From contig NHZP01000006.1 in the NCBI GenBank assembly GCA_003313425.1, positions 868,001 through 932,000 on the forward strand: a stretch of DNA of 64,000 bases. Direction: 5' to 3'. Below the pieces are notes generated by a model. The model ran no database searches and had not been told where the DNA came from. It was given only the letters and a program-made list of their open reading frames with translations. A program made the translations under genes and the position numbers. The number at the start of each line of letters is the position of its first letter. Within the stretch, counting starts at the first letter, position 1. This DNA is from Pseudopyrenochaeta lycopersici. Lineage: Eukaryota > Ascomycota > Dothideomycetes > Pleosporales > Pseudopyrenochaetaceae. Below are positions 46,401-57,827 of the stretch, piece after piece.

Positions 46401-47867
46401 GACCCAAGCACGGTTATTGGAATTCTTCAACAAAATTGAGGGTTCATGCCGAAGCAGGGGCAGGCTCGTTTGCAATCTCCCGAGAGCCGCATTGCACCCG
46501 TACGACTGGTCCATGGCGTCGCCATTCTCGAATTCTCCCCACACTGATGCTGGGTGCTGGGTGCCAAATGCACGTTGATGTTCATGCAATGTGATTGCTG
46601 CGCAAGGAAAACCCTTCGCTGAACGCTCGTCTCAGCTTCTCCCAGGGCCCACGTCCCATCTGCCAAACGTCGGCGAGATTCGTGTCTCGTCTAATCGAGA
46701 CGGCAAGTGGAACTGGACGGAAGGCCCGTTCTGGAGCCGCGGTGGCGGCTGGCGAGGCTGCTAGTCCCTTAGCTGACCTGACAAGACGCGCCTCAAGACG
46801 CACCGCCACCTGGATTGGAGCTGACACATGTCCACGACAGCTGGTGGGGTTCTATCGTGGGCATTGACACAAGATACGCTCACGGCGAAACAACTGTCTA
46901 TGCGTTAGCAATGCACTTGCGGACAATTAAATGCGTGCGTTTCCAAGTAGGCTACGACTTCGCGAAATTATCGGCGCCTCGCGTCTTGGCTTGTACTCGG
47001 AGCATCTCCTGCACCTGCTGTTGGATTGTCACTTGATTCACAGCATCCTCAAAGGTCAAAGGTCAATACCCGGCCATATGTCGGCAAATGTATCCTAAGG
47101 GTCCGCGGCCACTTGCGGGTAGAGGCCGTCCATAGACGGCTAGCAGCTGTGCTTTCACACAAGTTGCAGATCTGAGGCGCAGATCTTGGGCACAAAAGTG
47201 ACGATGCAATTGCGATCTTCAGCTCGACGCATGGTGTCCTTGTTGTGATAGCTTCGAACGAACTTGTAAAAGTGTGCTTAAGAAGGGGATTACCATCGAT
47301 GCCATATGTTGACGTTGCTTCTTTACGTAAATAGGTAGATTTGCGTGCTCATGTTCAGAAAGTGAAGTGGGCACTTTGGAGGTCACAAGCAGGCACTTGC
47401 TGTTCGGCGGCGAATACCATCATGTGTCGCCGGAGGGCCACTACGGGTCTCGACCTAAGAGCCCAATGCGGTAGAGAGCGACTTGTGACAGGCATGATAG
47501 TGCTGACAAAAAGTGTGACTGAAATGAAATCGGTCATTCGCGATCTCGCGAGCATGCGTCCACCTCCGGCGCTCTCCCGAGGCACATCGTTTCTCCGTAC
47601 TCGCCAACGTACCAGGGCACCTTGACCCAATCTCAGCAGAAACGCGTCACTGTAAGGTATGGCTCCACACGAAATGTCAAAAATAGAGACGCCATGAAAG
47701 AAGAGTCGATAACGGAAGAAGACATCCTGCGCCAACACGACACGCAACTCTTCCCACTGGAAACCGTGCTGAAACATGAGAGTGACGATGAGACAGATTG
47801 GAGTGAAGCGACGAGAACGCGACAGATACTGAAGAAGACATGCGTTCCTGCCACTGTCATCGTTTCA

Positions 47868-47886
47868 CAGCTGCAGCTGCAGCTGC
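47868..47886. repeat. Three overlapping CAGCTG palindromes
   Basis: CAGCTG recurs three times in a row (the last copy ends in the C after CAGCTG is imperfect), a short E-box-like microrepeat in the gene-free region. No function is evident. Confidence 0.4.
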
Positions 47887-49433
47887 CGGCTCGTGGCATT
47901 GCGACGGAAAAAACGGTCGCTACCACAACCTCCGAATAATGGGGACAGGCCTCAGAAGGTGGTGGTGTGTGAGATCAGTTGCAGCAAAAGCGGCATCATT
48001 CTCTTCCTATCAGTGAAGGTATCATCAACGGCCATGAAAGAAAAGTCGTTCTCTCGATGAAAAAATTTATTGATGTTCCCACCGAGCTTAGTCATTTCGG
48101 GTCGGAGAAATCGAGGCGCCGGCCGCCGTACAAAAACTTCACAGCCCTTGCAACCTCCTTCTGTTCTTTGTGCGGCAGAGGTCGATAGTCCGTTTCCCCG
48201 GTTGCTTGAGAACTTTTACCCTGTGGTTTTCATAAGTGTCATTGACCTCCAAGATTAAAAATAATTGCTCATTGATCATATACACTTTGCGGACGCGTCT
48301 ACCCAGTGGCGCTTTCGCTGGAAAAAGGTCGAACATAACCAATCTGCAAGTTCACTCAAATGAGACGGCGAGCAAGCAACGAGAAGATTGAGAAATAAAC
48401 CTTCTTGTAAGCCCCGTGAAGGCATGTCATTGCGCGCGTCCAAGAAAGCCTTCCTGGTCGCTGTTCCGACACGGGCAGGATTTTCATCGATCGTTCACCT
48501 AGTGATGCGTGATATACGCCTTAGCCATGGGCATCTACATTCAGACTTTTATATTGCATATCTCTTATTACATAGGCCACGCATGTGTGCCATCAAGTGC
48601 ACATTCCGCACCGTAGCTGGTTACGATAAGGACTTGACCACCAAGCTGTATTCATCAATGTGAACATACTGGTTTGGCTGATTTGGTGTTCTTAACTTCA
48701 TCTTGAGAATTTTAACTATCGAGAAATGTGAGGGATACAGATTACATTACTTCCCAAGAAGGGAAGGAGCAGAGCGTAACCCTTTATAATTTCTTCCCAA
48801 ATAGATTAACTTAATTACTGGTTCAAGTTTTATCATAACTACCTTTGAACCCACAAGCTTGAGGACATTTCTCCAAACATAAGTTGAGTATCTCTCCCGC
48901 GGTCCCATGTCTTCGATACTAGCATCAAACTAATGACCACCCCGGCATGCTAGACAACGCAAAGCGAATGCAGCTCGGCATGAAACGGCCACCGAGAGAA
49001 AGATTTGGTTCGCCCATCATGTTTTCATATTTACAAGGATGATATACTTAGCAAGGAGCTCACTCGAACCGATTACAGTTCCGGCAGGCTTCTATATCGT
49101 CTCACGCTTCGAGGTGCGAGGTTACATAAAAACCGCACCAAGATTCTTTCCCCAATGGTGCTCAGTATGATACAAGGTGGGTAAATCCTTTCGTATTTTT
49201 ATCTCATGAGGGCAAAAGCGAGGCAAAAGCCATATCTAGACTGCAGTCCGATAAAATCCGGATTGTTGAGCTGCTAAAGTCTGCTGTGTTGGAGTTTGTT
49301 CAAATCATAGGCGCATGCAATATAAGATATGCAAAACATGTGCAAATCTGTGACTATATAACTTCTTCGCTTGCCAGAACTCCGGAAAATGCCGCATGAA
49401 GCAAGGTCGTTAACTCACTGTCTACATAATCCA

Positions 49434-51091
49434 CTACTTCTTCTTAAACAAGCTCTTCCCTAGCAGACTCTTCAACTTGCTCTCCTTCTCCTCCGAGCTC
49501 ATATCCACTTTCCTCTTGCCCTCAGCAACCGTCTGCTCCTTCGTCGATGCCGGCCGGTTTGCCGCTGGTGCTGGCTCCTCTATTTTCAATGTTTGCGCCT
49601 TAGCCTGCCATTCATGTGCCAGCGTCTTACGCGATGCACGAACCTCCGCACTTGCATTGTCTGCCCACTGGAATGTGATCAATTCGTTGTTAAAAAAGCG
49701 TAGATCTTGAATAAGGCGCTTATTGTCTTGCGGGATGAGGATGAGGCGACCGGCTGGGCTAGTATAGTTTAGCTTGAAGGGTTCATTCTTTTTCTCGAGG
49801 AAGCCCTTAACGAAGTCATATAGGCCGTCTGCGGTGTCGGCTTTTGTGAAGTCCATCTGGATAAGGGTGCCGTCTGGCATACGAATGCGAAGAGCGCCCC
49901 CCTTCTCGGCTGCAGCGTTGATCTTCATTTGCCGTTCTTTTTCTTGCTCCTCAAGCTCTTTATCCGAAGGCAGACGTTGGTTGCGCGTTTTGTTCAGTAG
50001 TGCAGCTTGGTGTGACTTTGCGTGTTCGATGGTCGGAAGATAATCGCTTTCGTTGAAAGCATTACGCGCAGCCTGTGGCGTCGATGATGTTGGTGCGGAG
50101 AATATCTGAACATTACGAGACGCCTCTGGAGGCTGAGGTGAAGATATAGGGGTTTCAGACGAAGGGGTTTGTGCAGTCGACGTTGCTGCAGCGAGTGCAG
50201 CAGATGGAGAGACATTCTCAATATTGCTGGTTGCGGGATTAAGTGTAGACACCTCGGGTTCTGGTACCCGCTCGCCAACTGGGTTCGTGTCAACCTCCAT
50301 TGGCTCTGGCTCTGGCTCGTCGTTACGAATAGTCTCGCCTGCGACAGTGTCGTCTGCTTCTGGAGCGGCCTGATCAAGGGTTGGTAACGACTTTTCCTGA
50401 GCGGATGTTGCCGCATGAGCACCTCTTGCGCCAGTGACTGCAGGCTCGTCGACTTTGAAGTACTGCGATATTTGCGCCATCGCCTCTTCCAGTGGTGTCC
50501 CGCTATTCTTGAAGGAGAGCTTTAGAAGAGCGGACCCACTGTCAAAACCAAGCTGACTAAGTGTTTGCTGAAGCTCCACAAAGCTGGACTGCTCTTTATG
50601 ACCTGGCATTACTGTGATGACAGGCATTTCATAATTCAACCTGCCGGACCCTGATGCACCACTCATCTCAGGAACTCCACGCTGCGTAAAATTGTAGTTC
50701 GCCCCTTCACCACTCTCAAACTGCCTCAGAATCTCCCATAATGATGTGGTGCTCGCAAACTTTTGTGTGAGGCGAGACTTTGGGAGCTGCAATGCGACGG
50801 ATATGACTGTAGGGGACCGTGATGCTTGGACAAGCTCTAATCGGGCGCCTTGTGGGAGGTTTGCCAGTCGTATCTGCTGGGAGAGGGAGATTGGCTTGTT
50901 ATTATATCTGAAGACGTGTTAGCTGTTGTCCTCTCGATCATGTAGAGATTGGCCTACTTCAGAGTAAATTGGTCCTTGCTGACACCTAGTTTTTGACAAG
51001 CCTCGTCCCGGACCTCAGTCAGGTACTTCACAGGAGTAGTCGCAATCCTGACCGACCTCGCAGATGAGTTAAAAACAGTGACATGCGACAT
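49434..51091 (-). CDS. TUG/UBX-domain Cdc48 adaptor (Ubx4/ASPSCR1-like)
   Basis: Two exons (51091-50958 and 50907-49434) give 535 aa with a 50-nt intron. Residues 1-75 form a ubiquitin-like TUG-UBL1 domain: MSHVTVFNSSARSVRIATTP, then LGVSKDQFTLKYNNKPISLSQQIRLANLPQG. A second ubiquitin-like stretch follows, then a long Pro/Ser/Glu-rich linker. The UBX domain is at about 383-460: LRIRMPDGTLIQMDFTKADT and FTYTSPAG-like LNYTSPAGRLI. UBX proteins recruit the Cdc48/p97 ATPase to substrates. The tail KSLLGKSLFKKK is basic. The start ATG overlaps by one base the stop of a 68-codon upstream frame, an unusual layout. Confidence 0.9.
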
Positions 51092-51297
51092 TATGTCGGG
51101 CGGAAGAGTCTGTAGAGGCCGTGGGCGAGGAGAAAGGCAGCTGGAGCGTTCGCAAGCAGGACAGCGGTCGAATACCAACAGCCCCACCGGTGCGCCCTTC
51201 GTGTCGCGTCGCTACGTTCTACTAGGAGGATGAGGCTGGCGATGTGAAGGAGCTTTGCTTCGGGAAAACTGAGCAGGAGATTATTTGGGCCTGCCAT
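51091..51297 (-). CDS. Possible 68-residue microprotein or upstream ORF of the UBX gene
   Basis: The frame starts with ATG at 51297 and stops with TAA at 51093-51091. The last A of the stop is also the first A of the UBX gene ATG (TAATG). The peptide has two hydrophobic stretches, LLHIASLILLV and STAVLLANAPAAFLLAHGLY, separated by a charged loop with RSDATRRAHR, so it looks like a two-pass membrane microprotein. I do not recognise a family. It may be a separate small gene, a regulatory upstream ORF that couples to UBX translation by re-initiation, or chance within a long leader. No intron boundary that removes it is obvious. Confidence 0.4.
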   Translation of the reverse strand: MAGPNNLLLSFPEAKLLHIASLILLVERSDATRRAHRWGCWYSTAVLLANAPAAFLLAHGLYRLFRPT

Positions 51298-51776
51298 GAA
51301 TGTGTTGGATTAGGAACTGGTTTTACACTATGTCGAGGACGGTGAACGCCAAATGGGGCGCTTACCAATCCCGATGTTGTTTTGTAAAGGGCCGGCAAGG
51401 TAAACAATTAAGGTCTCTGGGTCAGGTTGTGTTTACTGGGCGGATGGCGCTGTTGTTTGTTCGTGATCGCTTGCTGACGATATTGCCGAGCTTGAAGTTT
51501 ACCAGGCTGTGTGGATGTAGCCTCTGTATACCTATCCAGGAGAGTGCACCCCTCGCCAGACAGTATCGCTGGAAGCTCTTGTTGTCCTGTTTCCCAATAT
51601 AGACTGTGGCGATGTTCTCGAAGCTTCGTTCGCGCCGTGTGTTGTTGGTGCCTGTCTGACACGCAGATCGTCGGTGACGGCACCGCAAGCTCCCCGCCCC
51701 CACTAAGTTCTGTTCGGGGTCTTGTGTATTCAATTCGCAACCTCACAACAACAAAACGTCCTCCTCACCCGCAAAT
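51298..51776. promoter_or_regulatory. Divergent promoter of the UBX and PITH genes
   Basis: The 479 bp separate the minus-strand upstream ORF from the plus-strand PITH gene. No TATA box is clear. A short minus frame (51222-51407) is not convincing. Confidence 0.4.
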
Positions 51777-52888
51777 ATGTCGGGAACTGTAGAGATTTCC
51801 TCGCCGGCTCAGCTGAACACGCTACTCTCCTCCTCCCGTGTTGTGGTGGTAAATTGTATGGAGAACCGCTCTGAATTTTGCCCCAGATCTTGATTGCTAA
51901 TGTTTACTGTAGTCTACAATGAAGACAACCAGTCGAGCAAAGCGATTGCACCGGTATATGACCAGCTAGCAGGCCAGCTGGCGAGAGCGAACCGAGTCAC
52001 CTTCGCCAAGGTCAGCACAGTGAAGCAAGCACAAATTGCCCAGAGCTACAACGTCACAAAGTACGAAATTTCAGCGCAGTTTTCTTTTTCCACAAGGCTG
52101 ACAGCCTTGGTAGCACTCCGACGTTCATTATCTTCAAAAACAGTCAGCAAATACGCAAATACGGTGGCTCAAACCCCCAGCAGCTCTCCGAAGCCATCAA
52201 AGGTCTCGCGGCAGAGGCAGAGAACGAGGGCGGCGGCTCCGGTGGCTTTGGTGAAGCTAGCTCAAGTGGCAGCGGTGCATGGCGAGGGGCCAGTCTGCCA
52301 CGAGGTTACACAGATGTAACGGAACAAGTAGATGTGAGGGGTTTGGACCTTCTCAATTCGGACAGTGAATTCGGTGGGGTGCGCACTCTCTTCGAATCGT
52401 CACAACCTACGTCGCTCAAAAAGGGCAAAGCGGTGGCAACAGGCTCAGGCGGAAACAAGGACTGGATTGAGAGCGACGTGGATAACCAACTCATGCTCTA
52501 CGTGCCGTTCACATCGACATTGAAAGTACACACTATTCAGATTACGTCGTGTGTGTCAAGCGACGAAGAGGACGACGAGGCGCCGGTGCGGCCAAAGACG
52601 ATTCACATCTGGACTAACCGCCAACATAACCTGGGATTCGAGGAGGCAGAGGACATTCCGGCTACACAAACCATAGAGTTGAAGGCTTCGGATTGGGACG
52701 AGCAGACAGCAACAGCCAAGCTCGAGTTGCGGTTCGTGAAGTTCCAGAGCGTCTACTCGCTTGTGATCTTCGTCGCAGACGGCGATGGTGATAGCGAGAA
52801 GACACGCATAGATAGGATTAGGTTCGTTGGAGAGAGTGGTGAAAAGCGAGAGATGGGCAAGCTGGAGAAGATTGGAGGGGACGATTAA
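51777..52888 (+). CDS. PITH-domain protein with degenerate thioredoxin fold (TXNL1-like)
   Basis: Three exons (51777-51855, 51913-52060, 52105-52888) give 336 aa; introns are 57 and 44 nt. The thioredoxin fold (1-105) reads VVVNFYNEDNQSSKAIAPVYDQL where active family members have FYADWCGPCKAIAP, so both catalytic Cys are replaced (Asn and Ser) and the domain contains no Cys at all. The cis-Pro strand GSTPTFIIFKNSQQIRKYGG remains. The PITH domain (about 145-330) follows a Gly/Ser linker: LNSDSEFGGVRTLF, DWIESDVDNQLMLYVPF, KVHTIQITS and RIDRIRFVGE. In animals TXNL1 sits on the 26S proteasome through PITH. A structural proteasome role without redox chemistry is inferred. Confidence 0.9.
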
Positions 52889-53527
52889 ACAACTTTGGTT
52901 TAATGTCCGAGGCAACGATTAGATTTGAGGTCTCCAACAGATGCTATAACCGAAAATGTTTTGGACCACATTGGTCCGCATAATGCTTCGCGTCCACATC
53001 TACGCATACAGCTTTCACAAACAGATTGCCTAATTATGAGTCCATGCATCTATTCCTGTTAAAAGTTTCTTTGCACAATTCAGTCGAGATATGCTCCAAC
53101 TGTGTTAGTGTCCGCACCTCTGCTCCGGGCATTGCTCACACAGAAAGAAGAGCAAAGCAGGAGCAGCCTCGTCACCAAGCAAGGCGCATCTTGTTATAAG
53201 CACTTCTCGGCCCAACTAACTGCCATGGAAAGGCGGAGTTGGAATTTGACATCCGTGCTAGAAGGAAATCACAAGCAAGTCATGCACGATGCGTTTGGGG
53301 TATCATTGGCGTGAACCAATTCGTCACATTTCATGATTTTGAGTGACACTGCTAGGTACGTGAACTCTTGTTGTCCATTGCCATACTCCGATATCGTGCC
53401 ATCCTTTTGTGGTATGCTGTGACGTTCCGAAGTCATGTCGAACCGCCATATGAAAAGACCTAACACCCAGGAAGAATCGGAAATTCGGTCGTCGCCATGT
53501 TGTTTCATTCACCGTTCAAGAACCCGT
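52889..53527. other. Convergent 3' region between PITH and eL36 genes
   Basis: The 639 bp lie between two convergent stops. Only short frames without domains occur, and the DNA is moderately AT-rich. It is probably two 3' UTRs. Confidence 0.45.
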
Positions 53528-54161
53528 TTAGTGACCGGCGCGCCTCGACTCGGCGATGACCTTGGTCATCTCGTCAACCTTTCTCTTCGCGCGGCCGAAG
53601 GTACCGAGCTACGTGGTGTTAGTCCATGGCCATATGATTAAGTCGTTCAGTATAGTGGAAGTAGGCAGCAGTCAATTGTGCAAGAGGAAGGTGGGGAGAC
53701 ATACCCTCTTCTTCGCCAGACGACGGGCACGCTTGTCCTTAGAGTTTCGGAGCAATTCGATGACACGCTTCTCGTAGGGGGCAAGGCTACAAACACAAAG
53801 TCAGCAAATCACTCTACAGATTGTCCGGCAGCGAAATGGCAAAGTCTAATGGACATTGCGCAGTCCTTTGTAATTTTCCGCTCCCACATGTTTGGATGTT
53901 GAACGTACCCGGCGACCTCACGGGCGATCTCACGGACGAAAGCAGTACGCTTGGAGAGGAAACCCTTCCTCCTCGAGATCCTAGGAGCGGGAGTCCTTGG
54001 GGTGACCTCTGTTTATCGCATTAGCAGCCATTCCTTGCCATTGGTATTTGTGTGCCAGTGCAACAATGTGCAGGTATCGGAGTCGGCGAGCGGGGAGACG
54101 TACTGTGGCCGGCGTTGAGGCCGACGATAAGGCCAGACTTCTGTTTGACTTCCTTCGGCAT
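53528..54161 (-). CDS. RPL36: 60S ribosomal protein eL36
   Basis: Four exons (54161-54104, 54008-53909, 53786-53705, 53608-53528) give 106 aa; introns are 95, 122 and 96 nt, longer than the local norm, as is usual for ribosomal protein genes. The protein begins [20 protein letters not shown]. It continues [15 protein letters not shown], then [48 protein letters not shown] and ends IAESRRAGH, a full-length eL36. An upstream in-frame ATG at 54239 is rejected because orthologues start near the second Met. I found no box C/D snoRNA in the introns. A CACGTG lies 115 bp upstream. Confidence 0.95.
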
Positions 54162-54525
54162 CGTGACGGTCGTGGTGTTGTCGATGGGCGATGAAATTCG
54201 GAGTCGTAGTTTGATTTTGGATTCTTCGGCTGTGGGCATGGTGCGTCGCCAAGAACGCTAGCTGTAAGTAGAAGGCACGTGCGCTCGTTACTCGAAGAGA
54301 CGCGACAATCACCAACATCAAATACATTGATTTTCAGCTGGGAGGAGTCTTCTAATCTGGGGATGTATGATACATGTCATGCAATAACTCTGTCGTGATT
54401 TTGTAATAATCCATGAGTCCTAGAAGCCCCCAATGTTTTGAGCACGTTTGCGCGTTTGTACATTTCTCTTCTTCTGAACGCAGATGTCCATGCTTGAGCA
54501 CTGTCTATGATTCTTATCTTGATCT
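54162..54525. promoter_or_regulatory. eL36 promoter region
   Basis: The 364 bp contain a CACGTG E-box at 54276-54281 (about -115), a site bound by Cbf1-type factors at ribosomal genes in several fungi. The remainder is the thioesterase 3' flank. Confidence 0.4.
54276..54281. promoter_or_regulatory. CACGTG element before eL36
   Basis: A palindromic hexamer within 120 bp of a ribosomal protein start. Chance occurrence is possible; the position supports function. Confidence 0.3.
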
Positions 54526-55477
54526 CTATATCTTGGTATCTGGCTTTCTCCTTGCAGCAGTATTCCTCGACGCATCCATTACAAACCCAACGTGATGACT
54601 TAGCGCAACCAAGTCTCCTTCCGCATCGTGGACATACACTCCCAAGTCCATTCTTCCGTTTTTGATCTTCTTCATCTCCACCCTGATCTGCAACCACTTG
54701 ACTCCTTCCGGTGGTAGCGATTTCTTAACATCGAGGTTCAACAGCAATGTCGGGTACCAAAATGGTCCTTGATTCTGATCCCGATACGACTCGATGATTT
54801 GGGGGAACATATCCGCGACAAATCCAATCGACGTATCGTTAAAATTGGTTCCATCAGACCAGCAGAGCCATTCATCAGCAATACTAGTTAATTTTTGACC
54901 GTCCCGAGGGAAGTGGAATGTCACCCTCTGTGACGCTTTTCTAAATGTCGAGAAAGGCATTTTATCTTGCTTCTTCCAGTTTGGGTCCATGTCCTGCTCC
55001 AGCTTCGCGAGATCAACGGAAGGAACTGGCGGTGAAAGCTTGTACTCTGTATCGAAGGAAGGCCCCTCTTCTTTATCGATGTTTGAATTCGTCACATACG
55101 CGATGATCTCCTGGCGTCCTTCCTGCTCCATACTGACATGCACAATCGATGTTTGGCGACCCAACTTGACATCATCGACCTTGAAAATAGCTGGGCCAGC
55201 TTGCGTTCGCCGTAGGAATTCGACATGCAGGGCTATAGTATGAGGTTGATTTTGCTGTGCCAGGGAAGTACTGAAATGAGTCTTTACTACCTCTAGCACA
55301 CACCCAGTCACATAGCCGCCATTAGGAACTATAGCATTATCAGTCAAGAGATTATTTTGATCCAGTCGCAAAGGTGTTCAGCCTACCGCTTCCTATACAC
55401 CAAGCGTCGTCGAGTGTGCATGAATATGTGTTTGCGGAAAGCTTTCGCACAGCCGTTGCCTCGTTCCAACCAGACAT
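54526..55477 (-). CDS. Acyl-CoA thioesterase-like protein (4HBT_3 / TesB-like hotdog fold)
   Basis: Two exons (55477-55387 and 55328-54526) give 297 aa with a 58-nt intron. The N-terminus MSGWNEATAVRKLSANTYSC, then DDAWCIGSVPNGGYVTG, is the conserved hotdog start. HTIALHVEFLRRTQAGPAIFKVDDVKLGRQTSIVHVSMEQ forms the first hotdog helix-strand unit. The second unit ends DLGVYVHDAEGDLVALSHHVGFVMDASRN, where the Asp/His pattern fits the TesB family. It hydrolyses acyl-CoA or serves as a thioesterase-like accessory; the acyl chain is unknown. No PTS1 is present (end TKI). It is divergent from the AKL-ending ligase across 371 bp. Confidence 0.87.
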
Positions 55478-55848
55478 GTTAAGGCGATCGTGTCTCTTAA
55501 CACTCTTGCTCGATCTGTGTATGTAGTGCTTCTACTGGTGTAGGGATTCACCTCGAAGCACAATTCGCGAGAAGCGTGACGCATGTTGACCTCGGAAGAG
55601 CACCAATACACGCTAGCTACGAGAACGGAAAGAGCCTCGGCCATTTCGAAGAAAGTGTGGGGTGAACCCCGATCAAACACCGCCACCCGTAGCAAGCCGC
55701 TCGCGTACGGCAATTCAGGTTTGGAGGCGTCCCAATGGCTTGCCATGTCTTTTTACCCTTTGCCCTTGCTTCCTGTCTATTCAATCTCACGGCCTACATA
55801 AAACTGACAAGAAACGTCGAGTCGCTGTCACAAGCGTATTCTTTCAAT
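55478..55848. promoter_or_regulatory. Divergent promoter, thioesterase / acyl-CoA ligase
   Basis: A single 371 bp stretch drives both genes and makes co-regulation likely. I saw no strong known consensus such as the FarA/FarB core CCTCGG. Confidence 0.45.
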
Positions 55849-57827
55849 ATGCCTTCCGAATCGAAATACCCTAGCTTACCAATCCCTGATTTAGACATTT
55901 GGGGATTTCTATTCGAGAGGAAGGAGAAGCCTTTCACAGATGACAAAGGTGTGTTTACACATAGATGGACACCGTAAATCTCTATGCAGCACAATTAACA
56001 CGAAAGTACAGTAATCTACTACGATCCGTACACCAAGCGGTCGTACACCTTTGCGCAGGTAAAGGATGCCGCGACTAATTTCGGAAAAGGCCTTAAAGCC
56101 CTTTGGGATTGGCAAAAAGGAGACGTGCTTGCTCTTTACACTCCAAATTGTATGTGAGATCCTGCACCCATAGCAAACTTTTACGGTAGTTTTTGTAATA
56201 CTTTGCGTTGGTATCTACTACTTGAACATGGGATTGAGGTTCGAAGTCACTCAGGACTTACTGGGCTCCATCCTGCTATGCACACCTTCTAGATTCAGTA
56301 CATATTTGCAACGATAAGGAGGTCGACTGATAATAATAGGTATTGATACACCCGCGATTACATGGGGTTGTCACTGGGCAGGAGGAATTCTGAGCCCTGC
56401 CAATCCAAACTACACAGTTGAAGAACTAGCATTCCAGCTGAAGGACTCAGGGGCAAGAGCCGTGGTAACGCAATTACCTTTCATCAAAAATGCGCAAGAG
56501 GCGGCAAAGAAGGTCGGGATTCCACTTGATAAAGTTATCGTTATGGGAGACCAGAGGGATCCAACTCATAAGGTCAAGCATTTCACGAGTATTGTCAACA
56601 CTGCCGGATCAGCAAGGTACCGACGAACGAAAGCAAAGCCAGATGAAGACTTAGCGTTCCTTGTGTATTCTTCTGGAACCACGGGACATCCGAAGGGAGT
56701 CATGCTTACGCACCGGAATATTGTTGCGAACACAATGATGATCAAAGCCGGTGAGGCGGGTCGATTGAAGCCAACCGGTGGACCAAACGGTGACGGGGAC
56801 AAGTTGTTGGCCTTCCTGCCATTCTTCCACATCTATGGTATGTCGTCATCCAAAGACTCTGGAGGTTAACAGAATGTCATGCTAACAGTGCACAGGCTTG
56901 ACATGTTTGATCCATCAGAGTCTTTACTCCGGACTTCAGCTTGTCGTCATGCCAAAATTCGATCTCGAGGATTTCTGTAGATTCATTCAAGACTTGAAGA
57001 TCACTTTCGCCTACGTCGTCCCTCCAATTGTGCTCCTCCTGAGCAAGCATCCCTTGGTCTCCAAGTACGATCTTAGCTCGATTCGCATGATGAACAGTGG
57101 GGCCGCACCTCTAACACGTGAGCTGGTGGAAGCAGTGCACAGCAGGCTCGGTATACCCGTCAAGCAAGGGTATGGCCTTTCAGAGACTAGCCCAACCACG
57201 CATACTCAGCCGTGGGAAGACTGGAATAAAACAATTGGTTCCGTGGGAACTATGCTCCCGTATCAGACTGCAAAATACATGTCTCCAGAGGAGAAGGAGA
57301 TGCCAGTTGGCGAAGTAGGAGAGCTCTGGATCAAAGGTCCGAATGTTTTCAAGGGCTACCTTAACAACCCCGAAGGCACGGCACATGCATTGACTGCAGA
57401 TGGCTACTTCAAGACTGGCGATGTTGGCTATCAAGATAAGAACGGAAACTTCTACATTACGGACCGTGTTAAGGAGCTCATCAAGTACAAAGGCTTCCAG
57501 GTGCCGCCCGCCGAGCTTGAGGGTCTTCTGGTCTCGCACCCAAAGGTTGATGATGTCGCTGTCATTGGCATATACGACAAGAATCAAGCAACGGAATTGC
57601 CTAGGGCCTATGTCGTACCTAAAGCCGGACTAGCAAGAGACGAGAAGGATGCGAAGGAGATTATAGATTGGCTAGGAGCCAAAGTTGCACACCACAAGAA
57701 GCTGCGGGGCGGAGTCAGGTTCGTGGATGAGATCCCCAAGTCAGTCAGTGGTAAAATTTTGAGACGGATGTTGAAGGTAAAGGCACAGGAGGAGGAAGAC
57801 GCGAGTGCTGCGAAGGCGAAGCTATAG
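55849..57827 (+). CDS. 4-coumarate-CoA ligase-like acyl-CoA synthetase, peroxisomal
   Basis: Four exons (55849-55948, 56012-56149, 56340-56837, 56896-57827) give 555 aa; intron 2 is 190 nt. The AMP-binding signature LVYSSGTTGHPKGVMLTHRN lies at about 187-206. Further motifs are GYGLSETSPT, DGYFKTGDVGYQDKNG and YITDRVKELIKYKGFQVPP, and the catalytic Lys lies in SVSGKILRRML near the end. The C-terminal tripeptide AKL is a valid PTS1, so a peroxisomal location is expected. The enzyme activates an aryl or fatty acid as CoA thioester; the substrate is unresolved. It shares a promoter with a thioesterase, which suggests control of an acyl-CoA pool. Confidence 0.92.

Larger units (their letters stand above)
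43078..49433. other. 6.4 kb gene-free region upstream of the Msn2/4-like gene
   Basis: No frame in these 6.4 kb shows a recognisable domain, signal peptide or convincing splice chain. Long overlapping frames at 43772-44530 on both strands come from a GC-rich patch. Near the TF start are AGGGG at 43399-43403 and CCCCT at 43695-43699. The far end (48700-49430) is AT-rich and is probably the 3' flank of the UBX gene. An extended promoter, a non-coding transcript or decayed DNA are all possible. Confidence 0.45.

Noticed and set aside
47622..47939. 105-codon plus frame in the gene-free region
   Set aside because: Charged composition is coding-like, but there is no homology that I recognise, no splice partners and no promoter context.
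54161..54239. Upstream in-frame start of eL36
   Set aside because: It would add 26 residues absent from all eL36 proteins I know; the Met at 54161 matches the family start.
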